Source: Mageeibacillus sp. UBA5436 (lineage in GTDB: Bacteria > Bacillota > Clostridia > Saccharofermentanales > DTU023). Taken from it: DNA of 34,118 nt. The translations under genes were made by a program, and so were the position numbers. The stretch lies in assembly GCA_002427545.1 (NCBI GenBank), contig DIRM01000027.1:1-34118 (forward strand). Reading direction: 5' to 3'. Below, in pieces: positions 1-8,002 of this stretch. Position 1 is the stretch's first letter. Each line of letters starts with the position of its first letter. Under the pieces are notes generated by a model, which searched no databases, was not told where the DNA came from, and saw only the letters and a list, made by a program, of their open reading frames with translations.

Positions 1-12
1 AGGAGTTTGAAT

Positions 13-561
13 ATGAATAGTTTTAATAGAACAATGCAGATGATTTTATCTTTTATTTTGGCTTTCATTTCATTATTAATGGTATCAATTTTCTTGAGTG
101 AAAGTTTAATGAGTGGCGTAATTACTTTATTTGTTAGGATTTCAAATAATTCTCGTAGTCGACTTATTTTTATTCTGGTATTTACAACTATTTTATTCTT
201 ATCTTTATTTTTCTTGATTCGCTCTATTCTCTCTGCAAGATTGCGTAAAGCAAGAATTACACATAGTCAGATGGGTATTATAGATATTGGTGTTGACGCG
301 ATCGAAAGTATCGCTTTAAATGCAGCACAATCTGCTCAGGCAGGTGTAAAAGCAGCAAAAGCACATATTACACCATTTAAAAATGACAAAGTTTCTGTTC
401 ATTTAAGTATTATGGCTTATTCTAATGTGGAATTGCCAGCTATGATGGCAAAGGTTCAAGAGCGCGTTAAAAAAGATATTGAAAGATATGCTGGTATTCA
501 AGTTGCAGAAGTAATTGTTAAAGTAAGTCGTGTTGATACTATTGCAGCTAGAGTAGATTAG
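13..561 (+). CDS. amaP: AmaP-like Asp23/Gls24 envelope-stress membrane anchor protein
   Basis: Predicted 182-residue membrane protein of the AmaP type. In Bacillota this family anchors Asp23/Gls24 alkaline-shock proteins at the membrane. Two hydrophobic helices lie at about residues 8-30 and 48-70, joined by a short loop. A soluble C-terminal part follows, with the alternating pattern of a small alpha/beta domain (VSVHLSIMAY, then VKVSRVDTIAARVD at the end). The ATG at 13 is chosen because AGGAG sits at 1-5 with 7 bases of spacing; an in-frame TTG at 7 is too close to it. The next gene is a DUF2273 protein and then nusB, the order usual around amaP and gls24 in Clostridia. An Asp23/Gls24 gene would be expected just upstream, outside the window. 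Family assignment is from layout and context, not from a catalytic motif. Confidence 0.8.
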   Translation: MNSFNRTMQMILSFILAFISLLMVSIFLSESLMSGVITLFVRISNNSRSRLIFILVFTTILFLSLFFLIRSILSARLRKARITHSQMGIIDIGVDAIESIALNAAQSAQAGVKAAKAHITPFKNDKVSVHLSIMAYSNVELPAMMAKVQERVKKDIERYAGIQVAEVIVKVSRVDTIAARVD

Positions 562-570
562 GTCCTTATT

Positions 571-816
571 ATGCATGATAAAAAGAATTTTTTCTCTAAT
601 CTTTTTGAAAATCTTAAAACGAGATCTGCTGGTAAAACGGGTGCCTTAATTGCTTTTATTCTAGCATTATTATTAATGATATTTGGATTTTGGAAAACTT
701 TATTTATTCTGATTTTAACATTAGTTGGATATTATCTTGGTGTGCGTTATTTTTCTGATGATGAAGCTATTAAAAAAATATTAGATAAATTATTTCCACC
801 TGGTAGATTCCGTTAG
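571..816 (+). CDS. DUF2273 small integral membrane protein
   Basis: An 81-residue protein with two closely spaced hydrophobic segments (about residues 24-40 and 42-56, the second rich in I, L and V). The N-terminus is basic and the C-terminus charged, ending PPGRFR. Size, two-helix layout and position between amaP and nusB match the DUF2273 family of small membrane proteins found beside Asp23/Gls24 genes. The family has no defined biochemical role; a part in cell-envelope stress with amaP is inferred from gene order. It starts 9 bases after the amaP stop. The ribosome site is weak (AGG), so coupling to amaP translation is likely. Confidence 0.75.
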   Translation: MHDKKNFFSNLFENLKTRSAGKTGALIAFILALLLMIFGFWKTLFILILTLVGYYLGVRYFSDDEAIKKILDKLFPPGRFR

Positions 817-886
817 ATTATTGAATTATACTAATACAAAAAGATTGAAAAACATTAAAGAAACTTGATAAATTTAGGAGCCTATC

Positions 887-1294
887 GTGAAAAGAAGTTT
901 AATTAGAGAATATGCATTTATGTTCTTGTACCAATTAGAAATACATTCAGAAAATATTCCACAACAAAAAGAATTTTTTTTAGCTGATTATAAAATTCCA
1001 GAAAATCAATTGGATTTTTTTGAAGAAAGAGTTGAAGGCACCTATCAAATTAAAGAAAAACTAGATCATACTTTAGAACCTTTTTTAGTTAAATGGAGAA
1101 TTGAGAGATTACCCAAAATTGATTTAACTATTTTAAGATTAGCCTTGTATGAAATGGAAAATGAGCCAGATATTCCTAATAATGTTGCTATTTCTGAAGC
1201 AGTACGACTTGCCAAAAAATATAGTGGTGAAGAGTCACGTTCTTATATTAATGCTGTATTAGGTAATATCAATCGTCAATTGTTTAAGGTCTAA
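887..1294 (+). CDS. nusB: Transcription antitermination factor NusB
   Basis: Predicted 135-residue all-helical NusB, which with NusE (ribosomal protein S10) binds boxA RNA and supports antitermination in rRNA operons. The N-terminus (REYAFMFLYQLE) and the C-terminal stretch (NNVAISEAVRLAKKYS, then INAVLGNI) are family signatures, and the length is normal. The start is GTG at 887 with AGGAG at 876-880, 6 bases away. It lies 70 bases after the DUF2273 gene and 2 bases before xseA, so it probably heads the exonuclease VII run or is carried into it from upstream. In many Clostridia nusB sits in just this place between the Asp23-type genes and xseA. Confidence 0.93.
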   Translation: MKRSLIREYAFMFLYQLEIHSENIPQQKEFFLADYKIPENQLDFFEERVEGTYQIKEKLDHTLEPFLVKWRIERLPKIDLTILRLALYEMENEPDIPNNVAISEAVRLAKKYSGEESRSYINAVLGNINRQLFKV

Positions 1295-1296
1295 AA

Positions 1297-2562
1297 ATGA
1301 TTTATTCCGTTTCAGAAATTAATTCTTTAGCAGCACAAACTTTTCTTCAAAATCCTTTATTTAATAATATTCAAATTACTGGTGAAATTTCTGGAGGAAA
1401 ACGCTATCCATCGGGTCATTATTACTTTACCTTAAAAGATAAAAATGCCTCTATTAATTGTGTTATGTTTAAATATGCGATGAACGGCCTGAACTTTAAT
1501 CCTAAGGATGGAGATGAAGTCATACTTAAAGGGAATATAAGCATTTATGAAAAAACTGGAAAATTTCAATTTGTTTCTCAAGCTATGGAAATTCAAGGAT
1601 TGGGTAATTTATATATTCGCTTTGAAAAATTGAAAAGAGAATTGGAAGAAAAAGGTTATTTTTCATCTGAAAATAAAAAACCGTTACCTTCATTTCCCAA
1701 AATAATAGGTATCGCGACTTCTGAAGCAGGCTCGGTCTTACATGATATGATTCATGTTTTACGCCGCCGTTTTCCTGGATTCAAAATTCATTTAATCTCA
1801 ATAGCAGTACAAGGAGAAAATGCTACGAGAGAAATTGTGAATGCTATCCAAAAATTCAATAAAATGGAACAAGTGGATGTTATTATTCTAGCTCGTGGGG
1901 GCGGATCAATTGAGGATCTTTGGGCCTTTAATGAAAGACCTGTTGCTGATGCAATCTTTGCCTCGAAAATTCCGATTGTTTCTGCTATTGGACATGAAAC
2001 CGATTATACGATTTCAGATTTTGTAGCGGATTTTAGAGCGCCTACTCCCTCGGCAGCAGCAGAAATTATCTTACCAGAAAAGCAACAGTTGATTCGTGAA
2101 ATAAATACTTCTCAACAAAAATTATCGAAAGCCTTGTTAAATCAAGTAGTCTTGGCTAAAGAAAGTTTGCGGTTTTACAGTGAAAGACCAGTATTAAAGC
2201 AACCTCAATATTTATTTTCAGAACAACGTCAATTCATTGATCAGCAATTAAATCAGATGATTCGTGAATTAAAACATCAATTAGAGAATTATCTTGATTT
2301 TAATACCATTCAAAATAATAAATTAAATTCTTTAATCAATAATAAAATTCAAATAAAATCACAATTTTTGCAAAGTCAAAAAATGCAATTAAATTCTTTA
2401 GATCCTTTGGCTATTTTAAATCGGGGTTATACTTATATAGAAGGTGAATCAAGCGAAATTATTTCATCGATTAAGCAAATAAATGAGAATGAAAATATTT
2501 CAATTCATTGGCATGATGGCAAAGCTAAAGCAAAAGTTGTAAATATTGAAAATGAAAGTTGA
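1297..2562 (+). CDS. xseA: Exodeoxyribonuclease VII large subunit
   Basis: 421-residue catalytic subunit of exonuclease VII, which degrades single-stranded DNA to short oligonucleotides together with XseB. An N-terminal OB-fold occupies about residues 1-100 (ISGGKRYPSGHYYFTLKD). The catalytic core holds IGIATSEAGSVLHDM, GGGSIEDLWAFNE (201-213) and GHETD (232-236). A long Gln/Lys-rich coiled coil follows (about 260-370), and the C-terminal ILNRGYTYI segment is also diagnostic. The length is slightly short for the family, but all motifs are present. The ATG lies 2 bases after the nusB stop and the end abuts xseB, so the two subunits are made from one message. The folD gene, next to xseA in Bacillus, is absent here. 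Confidence 0.96.
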   Translation: MIYSVSEINSLAAQTFLQNPLFNNIQITGEISGGKRYPSGHYYFTLKDKNASINCVMFKYAMNGLNFNPKDGDEVILKGNISIYEKTGKFQFVSQAMEIQGLGNLYIRFEKLKRELEEKGYFSSENKKPLPSFPKIIGIATSEAGSVLHDMIHVLRRRFPGFKIHLISIAVQGENATREIVNAIQKFNKMEQVDVIILARGGGSIEDLWAFNERPVADAIFASKIPIVSAIGHETDYTISDFVADFRAPTPSAAAEIILPEKQQLIREINTSQQKLSKALLNQVVLAKESLRFYSERPVLKQPQYLFSEQRQFIDQQLNQMIRELKHQLENYLDFNTIQNNKLNSLINNKIQIKSQFLQSQKMQLNSLDPLAILNRGYTYIEGESSEIISSIKQINENENISIHWHDGKAKAKVVNIENES

Positions 2563-2567
2563 ACGAT

Positions 2568-2795
2568 ATGGAAAAAAATAACAATCAAGAAAAATTAAAA
2601 ATTGAAAAAGAACCAGCATCTTTTCAAAAAGCTTTAGATGAAATTGCTGAGATAGTAGCTGCTTTAGAAAGTACTCAAACAGATCTGGAAAAATCAGTTA
2701 ATCTATTTAAACGAGGTACTTTTCTGACTAAATGGTCTGAGAATTATTTGAATAAAATGGAAGAAGAAATTATAAAAATTACAGAAAACGAGTGA
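2568..2795 (+). CDS. xseB: Exodeoxyribonuclease VII small subunit
   Basis: 75-residue helical XseB, the small subunit that binds many-to-one on XseA. The motif SFQKALDEIAEIVAALES followed by LEKSVNLFKRGTFLTKW is the usual family core. The ATG at 2568 is preferred because GAAAG at 2554-2558 is 9 bases away. An in-frame TTG at 2559 overlapping the xseA stop would add three residues but leaves no room for a ribosome site. It sits between xseA and ispA in the common Bacillota order. Confidence 0.9.
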   Translation: MEKNNNQEKLKIEKEPASFQKALDEIAEIVAALESTQTDLEKSVNLFKRGTFLTKWSENYLNKMEEEIIKITENE

Positions 2796-2804
2796 AAAAA
2801 TAAT

Positions 2805-3746
2805 ATGGAAGATTTCACAACAACCTATCAAGAATATTTAGAATTAATAGAAAATAAATTAAAAAATATTTTATCTCCAGATAATTTTTTTGAGCCTTTT
2901 CAAGCAACTGAGAGCATGAGGTATAGTCTTTTGGCTGGCGGAAAAAGAATTAGACCAATTATGACTTTTGCTGTCGCTAAATGTTTTAATTTAGAAATAA
3001 CTGATGAATTAATTCATTTAGCCTCTTGTGTAGAAATGATCCACAATTATTCATTAATACATGATGATTTACCTGCTATGGATGATGATTCTTTACGTAG
3101 AGGAAAACCAACGAATCACATTATCTATGGAGAGGGGATGGCTGTTTTAGGTGGAGACGCTCTACTTAATTTAGCTTATGAAAATCTTTTTGAATTAAGT
3201 TATGAAAATCCAAAACTTCTAAAAGCAGCAAAGCGTATTGCTTATGAAGCAGGTGTTAATGGCATGATTGGTGGTCAAAGTATGGATCTAAGCGGATCCG
3301 AAATTGATCTAAGTCATGTTGATTCAAAAGATGAAAATTTAAATTACCTCAAACAATTACAAGATTTAAAAACAGGAGCTTTAATTCGCGCTGCTGTTCT
3401 ATCAGGTTACTATTATTCAGAAATTAATGCTTTAGATTTTAATTTTAACTCTGATTTAGAGAACTTATTTATCGAATATGCAAATTATTTTGGGCTTATT
3501 TTTCAAATTCGTGATGATTTATTAGATGTTTTATCTGATGAAAAAACCTTAGGTAAGAGTATTGGTAAAGATAGTAGAGATAATAAATTGACTTTTGTTA
3601 GCCTTTTAGGCATTGAAGATAGTAAAAAATATGAAAAAAATTTGCAAAATAAAATTCAAGAAGTTTTAGATAAGATGAAAACTCTTCATTTAAATATTGA
3701 ATTTCTAAATGAATTGACTAGAAATATGTTTAAACGTAAATTTTAG
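2805..3746 (+). CDS. ispA: Short-chain polyprenyl (farnesyl/geranylgeranyl) diphosphate synthase
   Basis: 313-residue trans-prenyltransferase that condenses isopentenyl diphosphate with allylic diphosphates to give FPP or GGPP, feeding undecaprenyl and quinone synthesis. The first aspartate-rich motif is DDLPAMDDD (residues 87-95), preceded by YSLIH as in bacterial FPP synthases. The second is RDDLLD (236-241), followed by GKSIGKD. LLAGGKRIRP (42-51) binds the homoallylic substrate. Length is normal. It begins 9 bases after xseB. In many Bacillota dxs and a TlyA-type rRNA methyltransferase gene follow, but here only 70 bases separate it from nadK. Exact chain length of the product cannot be read from the sequence. 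Confidence 0.93.
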   Translation: MEDFTTTYQEYLELIENKLKNILSPDNFFEPFQATESMRYSLLAGGKRIRPIMTFAVAKCFNLEITDELIHLASCVEMIHNYSLIHDDLPAMDDDSLRRGKPTNHIIYGEGMAVLGGDALLNLAYENLFELSYENPKLLKAAKRIAYEAGVNGMIGGQSMDLSGSEIDLSHVDSKDENLNYLKQLQDLKTGALIRAAVLSGYYYSEINALDFNFNSDLENLFIEYANYFGLIFQIRDDLLDVLSDEKTLGKSIGKDSRDNKLTFVSLLGIEDSKKYEKNLQNKIQEVLDKMKTLHLNIEFLNELTRNMFKRKF

Positions 3747-3816
3747 CTTTATAATTATACAAAATAAGTTATAATACTTAATAGTAATTGATAAATACGC
3801 ATAGAAAGCAAATCAT

Positions 3817-4677
3817 ATGAAGAGAATAGCTATTTTTCCTAATAAATCGAGAGATCCAGATTTTTCTGTAACAAATCTCGTTGTTTCAGAAATAGTTAAA
3901 CATGGTGGTCAAGCTGTCATAGAACCAGAATTGGCCGAAGGTTTTCGATCGAAGGATATTGAATTTAATTCTTATAATGATTGTGATTTGTTAATTTGTT
4001 TGGGAGGCGATGGAACTTTTCTATCTGCTGCCCATCATCCTTCTTCTCAAGGACTTCCTCAAATCGGTGTTAATTTAGGTTCTGTCGGTTTTTTAACAGA
4101 GGTTGAGCCAGATCAAATACCAAATATGATCTCTAAATTATTGAATGATGATTTTGAAATTGAAGAACGCATGATGCTTGAAATGCGTTGCTTTGATGAT
4201 AACAATCAAGAATATGATAATGGCTTTGCTTTAAACGATATTGTTATATCAAGAGGTTGGGGTAATACAGGTATTGTTACCATTGATTTAACCGTTGATG
4301 GAAGTTTTGTTGAACAAATACCAGGTGATGGAATTATTGTTTCAACATCTACTGGTTCTACTGCTTATAATTTAGCGGCGGGAGGACCGATTGTTCATCC
4401 TTTGGTCGATGTTATTTTAATGACACCTGTCGCACCACATACTTTGCATAATAGAACATATATAACAGCATGCGAATCGGATGTTAAATTAGAATTAGAA
4501 ACGGATTCTGGTGCTGCTTTAATTTCATTAGATGGTAGGCAAATAATTGATATCAAACCTGAATATTATGCAATAATTAATGGTTCAGATCGAACTTTTA
4601 AAAAAATTAATTTATTTGGGGATAATTTCTATCAAACTTTGCCGAGCAAAATACGTTTAAGGGGGATTAATAAATGA
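3817..4677 (+). CDS. nadK: NAD kinase
   Basis: 286-residue ATP-NAD kinase that makes NADP+. The GGDGTFL motif is at residues 63-69, the LNDIVISRG stretch carries the NE/ND nucleotide-binding motif, and TSTGSTAYNLAAGGPIVHP is the glycine-rich family signature. The start ATG at 3817 has a modest GAAAG at 3804-3808. A TATAAT at 3770-3775 in the 70-base gap could be a -10 element, but no convincing -35 was found. The stop overlaps the argR start (ATGA), so NadK and ArgR are translationally coupled. Confidence 0.96.
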   Translation: MKRIAIFPNKSRDPDFSVTNLVVSEIVKHGGQAVIEPELAEGFRSKDIEFNSYNDCDLLICLGGDGTFLSAAHHPSSQGLPQIGVNLGSVGFLTEVEPDQIPNMISKLLNDDFEIEERMMLEMRCFDDNNQEYDNGFALNDIVISRGWGNTGIVTIDLTVDGSFVEQIPGDGIIVSTSTGSTAYNLAAGGPIVHPLVDVILMTPVAPHTLHNRTYITACESDVKLELETDSGAALISLDGRQIIDIKPEYYAIINGSDRTFKKINLFGDNFYQTLPSKIRLRGINK

Positions 4678-5144
4678 ATCCAACGAAGAATTTGCGTCAA
4701 AGCCGAATTTTGCAAATTATAAAAAACAATAATATTGAAACTCAGGAAGATTTAGTAGAAGCTTTAAAAGATTATAATATGGATGTCACTCAAGCGACAG
4801 TTTCAAGGGATATCAAAGAACTTGGTATTTTAAAAGTTGCAACAGGACATGGCAGCCAAAAGTATGTACCCATGACACAAAGTGGCGAAGGAGCTTCTGG
4901 TCGTTTAATGACCATTTTTGTAGAAGCTTTGGTTTCGATTGAATCAGTTAATTCCTTTGTCATTTTAAAGACTTTGCCAGGCTTAGCGCAAGCGGCTGCA
5001 GCTGCTTTAGATTCGATGCATTTGGAACAAGTGCTTGGCTGCATAGCTGGTGATGATACTATTTTTATAGCAAGCCGATCAGATAAATCTGCGGTTCAAT
5101 TAAAATCAATATTACTTTCCATTTCTAATATTTACGATAAATAG
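4674..5144 (+). CDS. argR: Arginine repressor ArgR/AhrC
   Basis: 156-residue arginine-responsive regulator. The N-terminal winged helix-turn-helix contains the recognition segment TQATVSRDIKELGILKV (about residues 39-55). The C-terminal hexamerisation and arginine-binding domain ends with VLGCIAGDDTIFIA, in which the paired aspartates contact arginine in characterised homologues. It overlaps nadK by 4 bases and is followed 11 bases later by recN, the standard Bacillota neighbourhood. No arginine biosynthesis gene and no clear ARG box were seen in the window, so its targets are elsewhere. Confidence 0.95.
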   Translation: MNPTKNLRQSRILQIIKNNNIETQEDLVEALKDYNMDVTQATVSRDIKELGILKVATGHGSQKYVPMTQSGEGASGRLMTIFVEALVSIESVNSFVILKTLPGLAQAAAAALDSMHLEQVLGCIAGDDTIFIASRSDKSAVQLKSILLSISNIYDK

Positions 5145-5155
5145 AAAGTGATTTT

Positions 5156-6841
5156 ATGCTCAAAAAAGTAGAAATTCATAATTTTGCAATTATTGAATCG
5201 GCCATATTTGAACCAGGTAAACATTTCACTGTCATTAGTGGCGAAACAGGCGCAGGTAAGTCACTTTTAATTGATGCCTTAGGCAGCTTGACTGGCAGGA
5301 GAGCCAAAAAAGAATTTGTTAGAAAAGGAGCTTCTTTTGCAAGAGTAGAAGCTTTATTTTATTTTGATGAAGAAGATTTCATTCCTTTAATAATTAGAGA
5401 ACATCTAGAAGAAGGCTCTTTGATTTTAAGCCGGGAAATATATGCTGATGGGGGTAGCCAAGCAAGAATAAATGGCCGTTTATCAAGTATTTCTTTATTA
5501 CGCGAAGTAAGTCAAAATTTAATCGGTCTTCATGCCCAAAACGAACAATTAAGTCTATTTGAACCAAGTGAACAGCGAAACCTTTTAGATAAATTTGCAG
5601 GCGAAAAATTAACTTCTTTATTAGATGATTGGCATAAATTGCTCAAAGATAGAAAGACGATGCTTGAAAAAATTCGAGTTTATGGTTTGAGTCCAGAAGA
5701 ACGTGATCGTCGTATTGATTTATTAGAATATCAATTAGCAGAGATTAGCAAAGCTGATTTAAAAGTGGATGAAGAACAAAAATTATTAACTAGAAATAAA
5801 CTTTTATCGGCAGTGGCTCGTATTAAAAAAGATCTATTTGAAGGTCTTGAAATCTTGTCAAACAATGAAGAACAAAATGCTTTGTATTTTGTTAATTCTG
5901 CTATACAAAAATTAGACTTTAGTTCAGAGTATAGTAAGAATATTGCTCAGATTCAAAATGAATTACAAACTTTATCTTATGAATTAGATCAAATTATTAA
6001 AGATTTACATAATACATTTGAACAGCTCGATGTAGAACCAAATGAAATTGAAATGATTAATTTACGTTTGGATTTAATCAATAAATTAAAAATAAAATAT
6101 GGTGATAGTATAGAAGAGATTTTGTCGTTTTATCAAAAGTCCAAAGCTGAATTGCAGGATTTGATTAAAGGGGAAGAGTTTTTTAAACAATATCAGCAAA
6201 AATTAAATAAAAATGAGCAAGCCTTAAATGAACTTGCAGTAAAAATTCATAAATTACGATTAAAATCAGGCGAAAAACTAGCAAAAGAAATTACAGAAGC
6301 TTTAAGTCAATTAGCCATGCCAGATGCACGCTTTTCAGTTAAAGTGGAATTGATAGGAATCAATAATAAAGGCTATTATGGAAAATATGGTCGCGATCAA
6401 ATTGAATTTCAAATTCAACCAAATCCGGGAGAACCTTTAATGCCATTAAGAAAAATAGCTTCAGGTGGTGAAGTTTCTAGAATTCTTTTAGCCATTAAAT
6501 CTATTTTTGGCAAGAATGATCAATTATCTGTTCTTATCTTTGATGAAATTGATACTGGTATAAGTGGTAAAACAGCAAATCAGGTGGCGATGATGTTGAA
6601 AAAATTAGCCTTTAATAAACAAGTGCTATGTGTTTCTCATATGGCTCAAATTACAGCTGCAGCTGATACTCACTATCTTATTCAAAAATATGTAGAAGAT
6701 AATCGAACAAAAACGAATTTAAAATTATTAAATCAAGAGCAAAGAAAGAACGAGATTGCTAGATTATTGTCTGGTAAAGAACAGGATCAAAATTCTCTAT
6801 CTTTAGCTGCACAATTGTTAGAAAATCATAATCTTAATTAA
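5156..6841 (+). CDS. recN: DNA repair protein RecN
   Basis: 561-residue SMC-like ATPase acting early in double-strand break repair. Walker A is GETGAGKS (29-36). LHAQNEQLSLF (125-135) is the RecN-specific Q-loop region, and two coiled-coil arms run at about 150-380. The ABC signature ASGGEVSR lies at 435-442 and Walker B FDEIDTGISG at 462-471, followed by the SHMAQI switch region. Full length, no damage. The start ATG at 5156 has GAAAG at 5144-5148. The gene ends inside the convergent pseudouridine synthase gene, an 8-base tail-to-tail overlap, with no terminator visible between them. Confidence 0.97.
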   Translation: MLKKVEIHNFAIIESAIFEPGKHFTVISGETGAGKSLLIDALGSLTGRRAKKEFVRKGASFARVEALFYFDEEDFIPLIIREHLEEGSLILSREIYADGGSQARINGRLSSISLLREVSQNLIGLHAQNEQLSLFEPSEQRNLLDKFAGEKLTSLLDDWHKLLKDRKTMLEKIRVYGLSPEERDRRIDLLEYQLAEISKADLKVDEEQKLLTRNKLLSAVARIKKDLFEGLEILSNNEEQNALYFVNSAIQKLDFSSEYSKNIAQIQNELQTLSYELDQIIKDLHNTFEQLDVEPNEIEMINLRLDLINKLKIKYGDSIEEILSFYQKSKAELQDLIKGEEFFKQYQQKLNKNEQALNELAVKIHKLRLKSGEKLAKEITEALSQLAMPDARFSVKVELIGINNKGYYGKYGRDQIEFQIQPNPGEPLMPLRKIASGGEVSRILLAIKSIFGKNDQLSVLIFDEIDTGISGKTANQVAMMLKKLAFNKQVLCVSHMAQITAAADTHYLIQKYVEDNRTKTNLKLLNQEQRKNEIARLLSGKEQDQNSLSLAAQLLENHNLN

Positions 6842-7826
6842 TATCTATTTTATCTGTTAAAATCCTAAAATCGCTTGGTATAGATGTTTCAAATTTCATA
6901 TACTCATTATTAATAGGATGATGAAAACCTAATATTTTACAATGTAAAGCTTGACGTTGTAGACTTTGATCAATATTAAATTGATTGTGATTTAATAAAA
7001 GTTTAAAATCTTTTTGTCTGTCTAAACTGATACGAACAATGTCTTTTTGCTTAGCAGGTACAAATTTATCACTTTCATAATCAGAAAAATAATCGGCAAT
7101 GCCGTAAAGTCCATCTGCTATAATAGGATGTCCCATATAGAGAGAGTGAACTCGTATTTGATGAGTGCGGCCTGTCTCTAATTCATACTGAATATAAGAA
7201 AAATTTTTAGTGGATGATTCAGCTAAAACTTTATAATGTGTGATCGCCGTTTTACCACTCGGATCAACGATTCTTAGCATTATGCTGTCAGGATCCCTTT
7301 TAATTGGAGCTGAGATGATACCAGATTTCTCTTGCCAAATACCATGCGTTAATGCAATATAAATTCTTTTCATTGGAAATTTCATTATTCGATAATGCGC
7401 ATGACTATGTTTAGCAAGAACCATTAAGCCGGATGTCTCACGATCAAGTCTCGTTGCTATATGTAAAGTATGACTTGATAAAATATCAAGTAATGTTCCA
7501 TCAGGATGTGTAAAAGTTGGATGGACAACTAAATTAGCAGGCTTATTTAATACGACGATATGATCATCCTCAAAAAGAATAGGGATTTCTTTTAGTTGAT
7601 TAACCTTAAAAGAATGAATATCATTAAATTCTTGATCTGTCCTAATGATGATTTTATCACCTGTTTTGGCAGTATCAATCATACGTTTTATTTTTTTATT
7701 TAAAACAACGATACCATTAAGACGAATTCTTTTAAGCATCAATTTAGAGAAACCAAAATGTTCTTTTAATATATCATGAATAGTAAAACCATTATATTTT
7801 TCTTCAACTATATAAATAAATTGCAC
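6834..7826 (-). CDS. RluA/RluD-family rRNA pseudouridine synthase (divergent)
   Basis: 330-residue member of the RluA family, which isomerises uridine to pseudouridine in rRNA or tRNA. An S4-like RNA-binding region spans about residues 12-60. The catalytic domain holds VLNKPANLVVHP (93-104), the active-site motif RLDRETSG (126-133) with Asp128, and TGRTHQIRVHS. The residue before RLD is Thr, where most relatives have His (HRLD); the catalytic Asp is kept. The C-terminal 60 residues (HCKILGFHHP) resemble the product-recognition tail of the family. The GTG start at 7826 has no clear ribosome site, so the true start is uncertain. A second, more canonical paralogue lies at 12775-13704. Exact target base unknown. 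Confidence 0.88.
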   Translation of the reverse strand: MQFIYIVEEKYNGFTIHDILKEHFGFSKLMLKRIRLNGIVVLNKKIKRMIDTAKTGDKIIIRTDQEFNDIHSFKVNQLKEIPILFEDDHIVVLNKPANLVVHPTFTHPDGTLLDILSSHTLHIATRLDRETSGLMVLAKHSHAHYRIMKFPMKRIYIALTHGIWQEKSGIISAPIKRDPDSIMLRIVDPSGKTAITHYKVLAESSTKNFSYIQYELETGRTHQIRVHSLYMGHPIIADGLYGIADYFSDYESDKFVPAKQKDIVRISLDRQKDFKLLLNHNQFNIDQSLQRQALHCKILGFHHPINNEYMKFETSIPSDFRILTDKIDIN

Positions 7827-7877
7827 TGTTTTTTAAAATTATTCAAATAAACATTTTATATTTCAATAAATCAAATA

Positions 7878-7903
7878 CGATTAATTAATGAAATTAATTA
7901 TCG
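7878..7903. repeat. Imperfect inverted repeat between pseudouridine synthase and rny genes
   Basis: CGATTAATTAAT at 7878-7889 and ATTAATTATCG at 7893-7903 are inverted copies differing by one missing A, with a 3-base centre. The element sits 12 bases upstream of the rny -35 box in the divergent intergenic region. It could be an operator or chance AT-rich symmetry; no T-run makes it a terminator. Confidence 0.35.
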
Positions 7904-7914
7904 TTCACTTTTAT

Positions 7915-7942
7915 TTGACATTTTGATGTGTTCTCTTACAAT
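7915..7942 (+). promoter_or_regulatory. Sigma-A type promoter of rny
   Basis: TTGACA at 7915-7920 is a perfect -35. TACAAT at 7937-7942 is one base from the -10 consensus, and the spacer is 16 bases. Transcription would start near 7949, giving a leader of about 45-50 bases ahead of rny. This is the best consensus promoter in the window. Confidence 0.75.
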
Positions 7943-7985
7943 ATAAAACATGCATTAAATATTTTGCAACTTGAAATTTTAATAT

Positions 7986-8002
7986 AGGAGGTGATCGCCA
8001 TT
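7986..8002 (+). promoter_or_regulatory. Extended Shine-Dalgarno and possible ATT start of rny
   Basis: AGGAGGTGATC at 7986-7996 is an 11-base match to the complement of the usual Bacillota 16S rRNA 3' end. The only conventional in-frame start, GTG 7991-7993, lies inside it and so could not be spaced normally. The in-frame ATT at 8000-8002 lies 8 bases after the GGAGG core, the ideal distance. An in-frame TAG at 7985-7987 closes the frame upstream. Initiation at ATT is inferred, not shown. Confidence 0.5.
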
